Assembly (NCBI GenBank): GCA_015485845.1
Contig: WFSU01000037.1
Location: 1-11,128 of the forward strand
Reading direction: 5' to 3'
DNA: 11,128 nt
DNA from: Nitratifractor sp.
Lineage (GTDB): Bacteria > Campylobacterota > Campylobacteria > Campylobacterales > Sulfurovaceae
The notes under the pieces: generated by a model
What the model saw: the letters and a program-made list of their open reading frames with translations, nothing else
Databases searched by the model: none
What the model was told of the DNA's origin: nothing
Made by a program: the position numbers and the translations under genes
Shown: positions 6,601-11,128 of the stretch, piece after piece
Position numbering within the stretch: the first letter of the stretch is position 1
How the letters are laid out: the number at the start of each line of letters is the position of its first letter

Positions 6601-8730
6601 CCCGTAAAAGCTTTCGGTGCTCAGCAAGACCGATCCCCCTGAACCGATATAGCCGGACGTGTTATTGACGTCTCCACCCGTGAGTGTTGTTTGGTCTCCG
6701 GAATAGAGTACCCCGTTGGTATTGTCCAGTATCGACGCAGCCGTGACATGTAACTGTGAACCCGCCTGAACCGTTCCGCCTGCATTCTCAAGTGTACCGG
6801 TAGTAAGGAGCAGAGTATCGTCTCCTTGTATGACTCCATTGTTGTTGAGAGTTTTCCCGGTGGTGATGGCGGTGGAGTCTGCCACAATGGTACTGCCGGT
6901 GTTGTTGAGCGTTTCGGCTTGTATCGCTACATGCTGAGCACTCTGGATAGTGGAATCATCCGTATGGTCGAACACACGCGTCGTGATGTTGATATCGCCA
7001 CCGGCTGCGAGAAGTGCATGGGCGTTTTGCGCCAGATAATCCTGCGCGACAATATCCAGATTCCCCTGAGCCTGTATCGAGGATCCGTTGGCATCCACCT
7101 GTTCGGAGTGCAGAACAAAATCCGCATAGGAGACGAGGACTGCTCCCTCGGCTTGCAATGTCTTGCTCTCAAGGACAAGCCCTTTTGCCTCAAGGTATCC
7201 TCCGGCTATGTTCATGGCGCCATCCATGGCGATATGGGCTCCGGATTTGGAAAGGATGCTGCCATTTGCCCCCTCAAAACTCCCGGCATCCATCTCAAGA
7301 CTTTTCTGTGAGAATATCTGACCGTTACGGTTGGAAAACACATGTTCGACATGCAACCTGCTCTCTCCCTGCGATTCCAATACGCCTGTATCGTTGTTCA
7401 AAGTGTTTGCATGGATATCCAGGGTACCGGAGGTGTGCATCGCGCCTGTATTGGTCACCCGGGAACCGGTCAATGTCATTGAGTCAGCCTTGATCTCGCC
7501 GGCATTGTTTACCGAATCGGCAGCATTGATCTTCAACGAGGAAGCAATCACTCTCCCGGAAGATGCATTGGTAAACGATCGGGTATCCAGTATCGCACCA
7601 TCAAGCCCATACAGAACACCGTGATTGTCCAGAACCGAGGTGGCACCGATACGCAAAAGTCCTGTAGCGGCCGGATCAAAATCTTCCGTCACACCTGCAG
7701 CGAGCAACCCATAATTGAGCACCAACGCTGCATCCAGAGTCGCATCGGTCACCGCGCCGCTGTTGCCGTAAAGCTCAAGGGTATCCAATGCACTCAGGTC
7801 GAGTGTGTAAGCATGGATCCCATGCTGAATGTGTACCGAATGGGAATGGCTGCGCACGCGGGCTCTTTTTTTGGCGCGTACCTTCCCGAGGATGATGTTC
7901 CCATCCGCACTGATCTCCAGATTTCCTTGAGAAAGGATCTCGGTCGGGATACGAACGCCTACCCCTTTCTGGGTGCCGATGAGACGGATTTTATTGGCAT
8001 AAATTCCCCCAAGCGCTGTCGAATCAATGCTGAATGCCGGACGGGATTTCCCCGAAGCATCCCGTACACTCACCTGCCCGTTAGCATCGATGCGGTTGAT
8101 ACCGGTCACCACATCCAACTCATTGGCATACAGTGCAGCATTGAGCTTAAGTGCTTTCGTGTAGATCTCCAGTTTGTCACTTCCGCGTCCGTTGAGACCT
8201 TTGCCGTCGATCAGTATGTCACCCCGCTCGACATCATAAACGGGTTTTCCACCGCTGAAATGTACTTTTCCGGTCGTCAGTGTCGCTTTTGGGATGTTGA
8301 TAAACCCTCCACCATTGACCGTGATACCGTTGGGGTTGGCCACAATGACATCGGCTTTCTTGCCTGCTACTTCCAGATAGCCATGCATGTAGGTACGATT
8401 GGTTCCGGAAACTTCATTGAGGATGAGGGAGGCTTGTTTGGTTCTGACATTCTCATTTCCGTTAATGTATCCGGCCGTCTGTGTTTTGACATCTTTGTTG
8501 GCATTATTCAAAATGGTCCCTTTTGTAGGAACATCAAAACGCAGGTATGTATTGTGAGAGATACCCGATCCGTCCGGCCGGGCGATGTTGACCACCTGTG
8601 TACCGTTGCGTGCCGTGTCGAGTGTCGTATGACCGGGCTTCTGATGACGCGTATCCAGAACGATATCCGCAGCCGATACCGGCAAAAAGATTAGATGCAA
8701 ACCCAACCAGAACGCTAATACTTTTTTCAT
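1..8730 (-). CDS. Giant TpsA-family exoprotein (filamentous haemagglutinin/CdiA-like), 3' end outside window
   Basis: This is the secreted partner of a two-partner (type Vb) secretion system. The ORF begins at ATG 8730 and stays open to base 1: I checked every codon of the frame (2,910) and found no stop. The start is supported by an AGGAG six bases upstream and by an immediate Sec signal peptide (MKKVLAFWLGLHLIFLPVSA, then AD). Order of parts: TPS domain (about 21-300) with ANPNGITVNGGGFINIPKAT at 131-150; FHA-type beta-helix repeats (about 300-1250); Tyr/Trp-rich interruption; Thr/Asp-rich linker; conserved SSDYM-to-VLVP segment (1551-1690); haemagglutinin_2-type repeats (about 1691-2690) with a coiled coil (2257-2332); and a C-terminal module with HEVTH (2839-2843). 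It lies nine bases behind its transporter gene. Adhesin, contact-dependent toxin or surface protease are all possible. The family assignment is firm, but the function is open because the C-terminus is missing. Confidence 0.96.
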   Translation of the reverse strand, partial: MKKVLAFWLGLHLIFLPVSAADIVLDTRHQKPGHTTLDTARNGTQVVNIARPDGSGISHNTYLRFDVPTKGTILNNANKDVKTQTAGYINGNENVRTKQASLILNEVSGTNRTYMHGYLEVAGKKADVIVANPNGITVNGGGFINIPKATLTTGKVHFSGGKPVYDVERGDILIDGKGLNGRGSDKLEIYTKALKLNAALYANELDVVTGINRIDANGQVSVRDASGKSRPAFSIDSTALGGIYANKIRLIGTQKGVGVRIPTEILSQGNLEISADGNIILGKVRAKKRARVRSHSHSVHIQHGIHAYTLDLSALDTLELYGNSGAVTDATLDAALVLNYGLLAAGVTEDFDPAATGLLRIGATSVLDNHGVLYGLDGAILDTRSFTNASSGRVIASSLKINAADSVNNAGEIKADSMTLTGSRVTNTGAMHTSGTLDIHANTLNNDTGVLESQGESRLHVEHVFSNRNGQIFSQKSLEMDAGSFEGANGSILSKSGAHIAMDGAMNIAGGYLEAKGLVLESKTLQAEGAVLVSYADFVLHSEQVDANGSSIQAQGNLDIVAQDYLAQNAHALLAAGGDINITTRVFDHTDDSTIQSAQHVAIQAETLNNTGSTIVADSTAITTGKTLNNNGVIQGDDTLLLTTGTLENAGGTVQAGSQLHVTAASILDNTNGVLYSGDQTTLTGGDVNNTSGYIGSGGSVLLSTESFYGDNGTISGEGVSLTTQSLRTDNTTIESTRGLDVHVQGDATLTHATLIANGALQVQAHATNLNGSTLYSGSDGVSVSGDAVQAGGAYFEANTTLNLHATKDLDISSSTLKGQDIHIATAKNLTGARSVIAADNDVAVSAEDMTFRDAQISSGYDMDMDAAGMLTQDHSDFIAHHDGTIHAREYTLTNGATLYAQRQLQTDTDQTMRIERGSRLISDDTLTIDADTVTETNGSLYVQNIGSIHSNRFTNTEGTFSGGEISITTGTFDNTNGHVYGDSDTLNITASGAISNHGGLMTTNGTLNLHAQSLDNSRGDLEAGDTLAIEAETLGVDHSRFFAERMLRVHTRVPVIDAGTRFLSRGALELDFAGNVIHHGEIAALGEANLTVRGNLENNGKISAGDSLRLRARNVTNNVHNTHAVIRGGYLSTLDLSGDLVNEGFLTSSGDLNITARTITNRAGIAAAYGLNIDSTNLHNYNTLYSGGNMNLYISNLLYNHPDAMIHAGGNMEIAASSTGARTRTVKNISAQIESQGDMTISAKTLLNQGETQIDYDVYYYNTITEENMTRAQMEAWIAEREGRKDYNGVEDVLNGVKPWFISKDLYDNIVKYHGEMVHTGDDSFFGDDTVSFTSDPWVEFRTVIVNKSRTTPAKITSNHDLYLNTDTLKNQDATISAARNIHADIHTLDNTPTAAHVNTSETVNHSTWGFDDELGDNSTWQNIDYTTTSTGTTTVGGDSLIVAGGSITGTIDTLQNGVKDHADVTGPDGGETISTDTGTVDATHRDVAAQDHTVDEQPVDTQSVTTTEAPDLPEIDTAPLLPTPVTYDPTTHGAITLPNNPYELTIINKDPDGPLIETNPEYIDYENYVSSDYMLERLDHDGGAMTRRLGDAMVETRLVRDAIIAMTGQRFIGEARSDQEQFQILMDNGVSFALAVGLKVGKAPTAEQLKKLKKDIVWMEERTVGGKKVLVPILYLAHKYTRPKGAAIHANSMDLTVKGHLGNTGSIATRRDMHLHTGTMTNVRGDIRAGGVAHITAIGDIKNLSGRIKGGRVQLVSRKGSIINRTLSHGVDINRKDGKEHYTVIDKTASITATKGNLKLDAAKNIDNVGADLSAKGSLTLKAKGDVTIRTVADKRSYDYTYKDGKASGSSVTHQHSHIKAGALVDIDAGHDANLEAARITSGMARIQAGNTVNATAVVDSTVRSSSEAHDGFLSHASRTDMTQEESAQGTTIDTGTLSIKGKQGVNLESTQITASKSASITSEHGDVSFTAKKYTNASYHEKSHSVLGGLFSRRSVDAHSKTQLADSSAEAQNHIVVKGKNVNLTATDLTTQKGNIYLTAEDKVVIQNGIESETKTRVRESSGLFQGGHLWQSKSDSTTTYDETAKKSHIHAGAETPSEKGGSVIIDAGTADVIGSEIEAARHIVAKTDVGSITIKEAKERHTKTEDHKEKSLDLTLGVKTGNGGVGITFAKATYDKSHATEAKTTSAGSALTAGGGVQLDSVEDITIQGSEVQAGGDVHLKAEGDVRITEARDTATHAADATHAEAELGVQISHSALKAKEAYQAVSKAKDQLKEAKREYRRYKKELKKNEQRLQELKAALSRGEVGVSKEDVDELETIIADEKADEKWHQANIAAAAVNLTSKTTLALQSSANAAQSLGTAGISVSLEADVDVTKTHTAGETTTSQASSIQAGHNLSITAVNGDTTIQGSDLQAGDAINIETNMLNILASRDTATEATDTKHAHAHASVGIVGDGGFSASISGDKTDSATRSTTYTNAKLNAKHINLHSKKDTNIAGANVHASKVLDVRVDGSLNVQSLQNKQSEDEQSRGANLSTDGSGGINSSTYKQRTTQTVLTTLTGKKATIHVADNTNIKGALVASATVDKEGNLQDNHTLDLTTKTLTTSHLANREYTKDKSFGLDASSSTTSLNRKNDTTYTKTKTLATLGQGTVNITGKDAASKDALKQTNRDITKVDKDIYHVERTQGTIDATLDNRLLTEDGHKSIAEDIKRNEFLVESVADVVTKDAFEVGDTLDHIDEVQKDLTVQKQMALLDDGKYIQALSDGTPEQKQAALNQYAKIYADTYGISIEKARVIATNKYIKGATHNQKGNNNIYINDNAQKNATDYAHTMGHEVTHARINQGVARDRGSHRLNEQYADTMGNYSADGMEFSNNTYTNNPKINQHTTTNHHRGNRNSQLLKTNT
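661..3660 (-). repeat. Haemagglutinin_2-type repeat region of TpsA
   Basis: Residues of about 1691-2690 contain a second class of beta repeat, longer and more hydrophilic than the first. It is built around units such as IQGSEVQAGGDVHLKAEGDV (2211-2230) and TIQGSDLQAGDAINIETNML (2411-2430), followed by Lys/His/Thr/Glu-rich stretches like ITFAKATYDKSHATEAKTTS (2171-2190). The pattern of an xIxGSxLxAGxxIxIxA turn alternating with a charged strand is the Fil_haemagg_2 repeat. In CdiA proteins this array lies distal to the receptor-binding part and can stay periplasmic until target contact. That is family knowledge and cannot be read from this sequence. The coiled coil at 1735-1962 interrupts the array. 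Confidence 0.85.
1735..1962 (-). other. Charged coiled-coil segment inside the TpsA repeat array
   Basis: Residues 2257-2332 break the beta pattern with about 75 residues of Lys/Glu/Arg/Ala/Leu-rich helix: SALKAKEAYQAVSKAKDQLK, EAKREYRRYKKELKKNEQR and LQELKAAL, then a Gly-Val kink, then DVDELETIIADEKADEKW. Heptad-like spacing of Leu, Ala and Tyr is visible, and there is no proline. The second helix after the short GEVGVS turn could fold back on the first as an antiparallel hairpin projecting from the fibre. Both flanks are normal haemagglutinin_2-type sequence (ITEARDTAT before, AAVNLTSKTT after). The function is unknown; it could be an extra-helical spur or an oligomerisation element. Confidence 0.75.
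3661..4080 (-). other. Conserved extra-helical SSDYM/DIVWM segment of TpsA
   Basis: Residues 1551-1690 include LIETNPEYIDYENYVSSDYM (1557-1576), MTRRLGDAMVETRLVRDAI (1587-1605), TGQRFIGEARSDQEQFQILM (1609-1628), LKKDIVWMEERTVGGKKVLV (1654-1673) and LYLAHK. From knowledge of the family this matches a highly conserved, mainly helical block found in FHA, CdiA and related TpsA proteins between the first and second repeat arrays. Its consensus there reads roughly like SDYML, then LGDGFYEQ, then SDIVWLVE, then VLVPQVYL. It marks this protein as a member of the large haemagglutinin/CDI class rather than a small haemolysin-type TpsA. In CdiA proteins this part of the stick is close to the receptor-binding region. 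Whether that holds here is inference. Confidence 0.85.
4081..4560 (-). other. Thr/Asp/Pro-rich linker of TpsA (residues 1391-1550)
   Basis: After the last clear repeat (ISAARNIHADIHT) the chain becomes low in hydrophobics and rich in Thr, Asp, Glu and Pro. Examples are STGTTTVGGDSLIVAGGSIT (1431-1450), a Gly/Asp/Thr stretch with GGETISTDTGTVDATHRDVA (1471-1490), then TTTEAPDLPEIDTAPLLPTP (1507-1526). It ends in HGAITLPNNPYELTIIN (1534-1550), which leads into the conserved SSDYM segment. The composition suggests a flexible, acidic spacer between the two halves of the fibre. The tail with its ITLPNN motif matches what usually precedes the SSDYM block in this family. Confidence 0.6.
4621..4980 (-). 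other. Tyr/Trp-rich interruption of the beta-helix (TpsA residues 1251-1370)
   Basis: The regular repeat stops after GDMTISAKTLLNQGETQIDY. It is replaced by a segment rich in Tyr, Trp, Glu and Asp, including YDVYYYNTITEEN (1257-1269), a predicted amphipathic helix RAQMEAWIAEREGRK (1272-1286), VKPWFISKDLYDNIVKYHGE (1298-1317) and DPWVEFRTVIVNKS (1337-1350). Its base composition is visibly more AT-rich than the flanking repeat DNA. Aromatic, charged extra-helical segments at this place, just before the second half of the fibre, occur in other large FHA/CdiA-type proteins, so this is probably a normal part of the architecture rather than an insertion. I assign no function. Confidence 0.6.
4981..7803 (-). 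repeat. FHA-type beta-helix repeat region of TpsA
   Basis: Residues of about 310-1250 are dozens of degenerate repeats of about 20-23 residues, with a recurring L-x-N-x-x-G-x-L-x-A-G-x-x-L-x-I pattern. Examples are SLDNSRGDLEAGDTLAI near base 5690, TFDNTNGHVYGDSDTLNI near 5810, RFTNTEGTFSGGEISIT near 5870 and NLENNGKISAGDSLRLRARN near 5430. Such repeats (Fil_haemagg type) stack as turns of a right-handed beta-helix, giving a long fibre on the cell surface. The DNA copies are diverged, so the repeat is visible in protein rather than as identical DNA. Cysteine is absent from the stretches I translated, which is usual for passengers that must stay unfolded while crossing the periplasm. Confidence 0.88.
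7831..8730 (-). other. TpsA signal peptide and TPS secretion domain
   Basis: Residues 1-20 are a classical Sec signal peptide: Lys-Lys, a hydrophobic core, then PVSA before AD. It is short and lacks the extended ESPR form seen in many large TpsA proteins. Residues of about 21-300 form the TPS domain that TpsB recognises. The pattern runs NGTQVVNIARPDGSGISHN (42-60), LNN (74-76), LILNEVSGT (102-110), GYLEVAGKKADVIVANPNGI (117-136) and GFINIPKATLTTG (142-154). This order is the standard TPS fold signature, a short beta-helix with an N-terminal cap. The NPNGI motif is intact. The usual NPNL position reads NENV (92-95), and the CxxC-like pair seen in many relatives (CNGCGF) is VNGGGF here, so there are no cysteines at that turn. 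Confidence 0.93.
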
Positions 8731-8736
8731 GTTTCT

Positions 8737-8741
8737 CTCCT
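8737..8741 (-). promoter_or_regulatory. Ribosome binding site of tpsA, overlapping the tpsB stop
   Basis: On the minus strand the junction reads TTTTAGGAGAGAAACATG. The AGGAG sits six bases before the tpsA ATG, and its first two bases are the last two of the tpsB TAG stop codon. This fixes the tpsA start. It also suggests that ribosomes finishing tpsB can reinitiate on tpsA, which would couple synthesis of transporter and substrate. Confidence 0.85.
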
Positions 8742-10410
8742 AAAATTTGTATGAAAGGCTCAGCCCAAGAAAGCCGTTGTTTTTCTTGACAACTTTGTCA
8801 CCGTTTGGTTTGTAGGTCACTTTATTCGAATCGATAATGGGAAGAGATTTGAATACATCAATGCTCAAGGATTTCAGTTGCAACCTTACCCCAAACGCCC
8901 CACCGAGAATATGACCTCCATGGCTCTGCTTATTGTGCGCAATTTTGGCAAAATCAAGTGCTACGTACGGGCTGAATGTCCCCAGTGCAAATCGCTGATT
9001 TAACGTGAGTTCATTGCGGACATAAAAGCCCTTATTTCCGGAGATTTGCCCCGCGCTTTTGAAGCCCCGTACGCTGTAGGGACCTCCGGCACCCATCTGC
9101 TCAGCTCCCAGAATTCCCGCTTTGGCATATTGCCCATGTAACGAAAAATTATAAAGGAGTGATGCGTTAGATTCTTCGATCAGCTTCTTGTTGTAACTTA
9201 GATCCAATGTAAGCTTGGAAAAACTCGGACTGGCTTTGGTGCCCGTTTTTGCACCAAGAATATTCAATCCTCTGTGATAGGTAAATGTGGCATAGCCATC
9301 CCATGTTTTACCCGTAAACGAATGGGTATATGCCATCCGGGCTATCGTTAAAACGCTGCTGGACGTATTCAAGTAAACACCGGCAAGATAGTTATCATTA
9401 CGTTTACGGGTCAAAGAAAATTCCAAAGATCCTTTTTGTTGTTTGGTATGAAACAGTTTGTATTCCATCTTCACTTGATGACTCTTACTGATGCCTTTAG
9501 AGTCATAATCTTTGTTCAGCCCATTGACAACCTGATTGTATTTAAAATGGGAGTAACTGTACTCAAAATAGGCTCGGCTGATGGGGAGTCCATATCGAAA
9601 TGAATAGCCACGTGATCGATTGTGAGGATCTTGTTTGTTGGTTGTGTTGGCTGAGAATGTCAGCAGATCATTTAATCCAAGGGGATTGTCCCATCCCAGC
9701 GAGCCACTCCATTGGTATTTCCCCGATTTGACGGTTCCATGGTTGTTTACCCCGATAGAACCGTGAAAAGGAAAACCGGTTTTTTGGCCTTTGATGAGTA
9801 CTTTGGAATAGCCTTCTTTTTCTCCCGGAACCAATGCCATACTTGCCTGCATGGACTGCAATCGGCTCAACTGTTCGATACCTACTTCAAGATCACGTAA
9901 GTTCAAATAACTTCCATGCGCAAACGGGAAGACAAGAGCCGTTTGGACCCCTTCTTCGATAATCGATTCGATCTTGCCCTCCATGGCTGAAATCACAAGG
10001 TGTCCGGTGGATATGTTTTGTGCTTTCAAATACGCTCGAGACGTGATGTATGCTTTTTCAATATATAGATTATTAATTTCCGTCATGAGATTCTGCAAAT
10101 CTTCAATCGTGTCACAGCGATGAAGATAGCGCTGTTTAATACGCGCCAACGTCGAAGCTGAAATGCGGGTAATAGCATGCGTATCAATCGAATGCATATG
10201 GATACATTTCCCGGATGAGCCTCCATGTTTCAGCATCTGTTTTTTCAGTTCCGTATAGACGGGGGGTTTGTTGGCTCGACGTTGTTTTTGTTGGGCTTCA
10301 AAAATATGTTTTTCTGCCTGTAAACGCTGAATACCCTCTATCTGATCCTGCACATTATTGGCATGCGCACTGTACAAAAACACGATTGCAAAAACGATAT
10401 ATAGCCTCAT
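8740..10410 (-). CDS. TpsB-family outer-membrane transporter (FhaC/ShlB/HecB type)
   Basis: This 556-residue Omp85-superfamily pore secretes the TpsA protein encoded just downstream. Length matches the family (about 550-590). Residues 1-17 are a Sec signal peptide (LYSAHA, then NN). A Gln/Lys-rich stretch (about 20-67) corresponds to the N-terminal plug helix and linker of FhaC. POTRA 1 spans about 68-146 and has Cys69 and Cys99, which could form the disulfide common in ShlB-type POTRA domains, plus the signature AYITSRAYLKAQNISTGHLV (120-139). POTRA 2 spans about 147-210, with LNLRDLEVGIEQLSRLQSM. The rest is beta-barrel. The L6-loop VRGF motif is at 447-450 (bases 9061-9072), inside GAGGPYSVRGFKSAGQISG, and the last residue is Phe, as needed for BAM insertion. 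The start has a strong AAGGGAG. The gene is clearly AT-richer than gpsA and the 3' part of tpsA. No inactivating change was seen. Confidence 0.95.
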   Translation of the reverse strand: MRLYIVFAIVFLYSAHANNVQDQIEGIQRLQAEKHIFEAQQKQRRANKPPVYTELKKQMLKHGGSSGKCIHMHSIDTHAITRISASTLARIKQRYLHRCDTIEDLQNLMTEINNLYIEKAYITSRAYLKAQNISTGHLVISAMEGKIESIIEEGVQTALVFPFAHGSYLNLRDLEVGIEQLSRLQSMQASMALVPGEKEGYSKVLIKGQKTGFPFHGSIGVNNHGTVKSGKYQWSGSLGWDNPLGLNDLLTFSANTTNKQDPHNRSRGYSFRYGLPISRAYFEYSYSHFKYNQVVNGLNKDYDSKGISKSHQVKMEYKLFHTKQQKGSLEFSLTRKRNDNYLAGVYLNTSSSVLTIARMAYTHSFTGKTWDGYATFTYHRGLNILGAKTGTKASPSFSKLTLDLSYNKKLIEESNASLLYNFSLHGQYAKAGILGAEQMGAGGPYSVRGFKSAGQISGNKGFYVRNELTLNQRFALGTFSPYVALDFAKIAHNKQSHGGHILGGAFGVRLQLKSLSIDVFKSLPIIDSNKVTYKPNGDKVVKKNNGFLGLSLSYKF

Positions 10411-10413
10411 TTT

Positions 10414-10424
10414 CCCTCTCCCTT
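10414..10424 (-). promoter_or_regulatory. Ribosome binding site of tpsB
   Basis: The minus strand reads AAGGGAGAGGG ending three bases before the ATG at 10410. The AAGGGAG part is seven bases from the ATG, which is normal spacing. It supports the chosen start, which also gives a complete signal peptide. Confidence 0.8.
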
Positions 10425-10426
10425 AA

Positions 10427-10456
10427 TTTAGTAAAACTATGAGTTTAAAAACTAAA
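10427..10456. repeat. Imperfect palindrome between the -10 box and the tpsB ribosome binding site
   Basis: TTTAGT (10427-10432) pairs with ACTAAA (10451-10456), and inside it AAACT (10434-10438) pairs with AGTTT (10442-10446), with a small asymmetric internal loop of A bases. It covers the predicted transcription start and touches the -10 box, so it could be an operator. Alternatively its inner part could fold in the leader RNA just before the Shine-Dalgarno. AT-rich DNA yields such palindromes by chance, so this is tentative. Confidence 0.3.
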
Positions 10457-10461
10457 TTATA
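10456..10461 (-). promoter_or_regulatory. Likely sigma-70 -10 box for the tpsB-tpsA operon
   Basis: The 107-base gap between gpsA and tpsB is strongly AT-rich and contains a perfect TATAAT on the minus strand, placing transcription start near 10449 and giving a 5' leader of about 40 bases. No good -35 hexamer sits 16-18 bases upstream: TTGCCA is present but only 13 bases away. Weak or absent -35 boxes are normal for sigma-70 promoters in Campylobacterota. Farther upstream is a TTAATATTTGTTAATAT direct repeat (about 10495-10511) that could act as an UP-like element. No GC-rich hairpin followed by a T-run was seen behind gpsA, so readthrough from gpsA is also possible. Confidence 0.5.
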
Positions 10462-10517
10462 ATATGAATCAGCTTGGCAATGCTTGATGAGGTATTAATA
10501 TTTGTTAATATCTTTAC

Positions 10518-11128
10518 TCAAACTAACAAATCCCGCACGCTCTGCTGCGGGTCTTTCTCCTCTTCGATCATCGCATACACTTCCCGGGCAATCGGAAGAT
10601 AAATGTCATTGCGCTGAGCGATGCCGTAGAGGGCTCGAGCAGTGGGAACGCCTTCGGCAACTTCACCGAGCTCTTCGACAATCTGCGCTACCGGTTTTCC
10701 CTCTGCAAGCCCCAGACCCACGCGGTAGTTACGCGAGAGAGTCGAGCTGGCGGTGAGGAAGAGATCCCCGGCTCCACCGAGGGAGAGAAACGTCTCCTCC
10801 CGAGCACCGAACGAAATACCGAAGCGGGTCATCTCGACCAATCCCCGTGAGATGAGTGCCGCACGGGCATTGTTGCCCAGGTGTAAGCCGTCGCAGACAC
10901 CTCCGGCGATGGCAATGACGTTTTTGTACGCCCCGGCCACTTCGGCCCCGACGACGTCATCATCGGCGTACCCTTTGATAAACTCAGGCAGTGCATCTGC
11001 CCAGATACGTGCCAGAGCCCGATCCGTCGAACTGATTACCAATGCCGTCGGCAATGACTGCTGCACCTCCGCCGCAAACGAAGGGCCCGAGATAAATGCC
11101 AGACGCTCAGGGGGGACAAAGGCACCGT
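10518..11128 (-). CDS. gpsA: Glycerol-3-phosphate dehydrogenase [NAD(P)+], C-terminal part (5' end outside window)
   Basis: GpsA is a cytosolic enzyme that reduces dihydroxyacetone phosphate to sn-glycerol 3-phosphate, the backbone precursor of phospholipids. About 202 residues are visible up to the TGA at 10518-10520. They cover the end of the nucleotide-binding half (FISGPSFAAEV) and the all-helical substrate domain: DDVVGAEVAGAYKNVIAIAG with the catalytic Lys, CDGLHLGNNARAALISRGL, and GGAGDLFLTASSTLSRNYR. These are hallmark GpsA motifs, and the reading frame continues upstream to the window edge, so the in-frame GTG at 11066 is internal and not the start. This version most resembles Campylobacterota enzymes. 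The gene is GC-rich (about 63% in one 60-base line counted), unlike tpsB beside it. It is probably a housekeeping gene at the border of the secretion locus rather than part of that system. Confidence 0.96.
   Translation of the reverse strand, partial: GAFVPPERLAFISGPSFAAEVQQSLPTALVISSTDRALARIWADALPEFIKGYADDDVVGAEVAGAYKNVIAIAGGVCDGLHLGNNARAALISRGLVEMTRFGISFGAREETFLSLGGAGDLFLTASSTLSRNYRVGLGLAEGKPVAQIVEELGEVAEGVPTARALYGIAQRNDIYLPIAREVYAMIEEEKDPQQSVRDLLV

Noticed and set aside
661..7803. CRISPR-like or satellite DNA repeats across the tpsA gene
   Set aside because: The periodicity exists at protein level (about 20-residue beta-helix turns). The DNA copies are too diverged and there are no spacer-repeat units.
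10261..10266. Six-G run in tpsB, and six-base C, G or T runs elsewhere, as phase-variation tracts
   Set aside because: Runs of six are shorter than typical slippage tracts (eight or more), and all reading frames are intact.
10411..10517. A rho-independent terminator behind gpsA
   Set aside because: The gap is AT-rich with only weak palindromes. No GC stem followed by a T-run on the minus strand was found.
10518..11066. A GTG at 11066 as the start of a short gpsA
   Set aside because: The reading frame continues upstream to the window edge with conserved GpsA sequence (FISGPSFAAEV), so the GTG is an internal Val codon.

Overview
The window holds three genes, all on the minus strand. Read right to left they are the 3' end of gpsA, a complete TpsB outer-membrane transporter gene, and a giant TpsA exoprotein gene that runs off the left edge. 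The most likely source is a member of the Campylobacterota. The GpsA C-terminal segment, with its GAGDLFLTASSTLSRNYRVG motif, looks like the Helicobacter/Sulfurimonas type. The GC content of gpsA and of the distal part of the tpsA gene (about 60% in sampled stretches) would suit a GC-rich lineage of that phylum. The phylum call is from memory of the family and is tentative.

Layout. 10518-11128: gpsA, N-terminus cut off. 10411-10517: a 107-base AT-rich intergenic gap holding a likely promoter (perfect TATAAT), an imperfect palindrome and a strong ribosome binding site. 8740-10410: TpsB of the FhaC/ShlB/HecB type, with a signal peptide, a cysteine-containing POTRA region, a 16-strand-type barrel, a VRGF motif and a C-terminal Phe. 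1-8730: TpsA of the filamentous haemagglutinin type. I read its frame codon by codon across all 2,910 visible codons and found no stop, so it is one uninterrupted ORF with its 3' end outside the window.

The TpsA protein reads, from the N-terminus: a Sec signal peptide (1-20); a TPS secretion domain (about 21-300) with NPNGI; a long right-handed beta-helix of about 20-residue repeats (about 300-1250); a Tyr/Trp-rich, less GC-rich interruption (about 1251-1370); a Thr/Asp-rich linker (about 1391-1550); the conserved SSDYM...DIVWM...VLVP segment typical of large FHA/CdiA-like proteins (1551-1690); Fil_haemagg_2-type repeats (about 1691-2690) split by a charged coiled coil (2257-2332); and a C-terminal module (2691 to the edge) with a zincin-like HEVTH and a following NEQYAD.

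How they work together. tpsB and tpsA are nine bases apart, and the tpsA Shine-Dalgarno overlaps the tpsB stop codon, so they form a translationally coupled two-partner (type Vb) secretion operon. TpsA is exported by Sec, recognised by the TpsB POTRA domains and threaded through its barrel to the surface. The unusual part is the C-terminal putative metallopeptidase module. The true tip (toxin, release domain or anchor) and any immunity gene lie beyond the left edge. No RNA gene, CRISPR array, insertion sequence or clear rho-independent terminator was seen.
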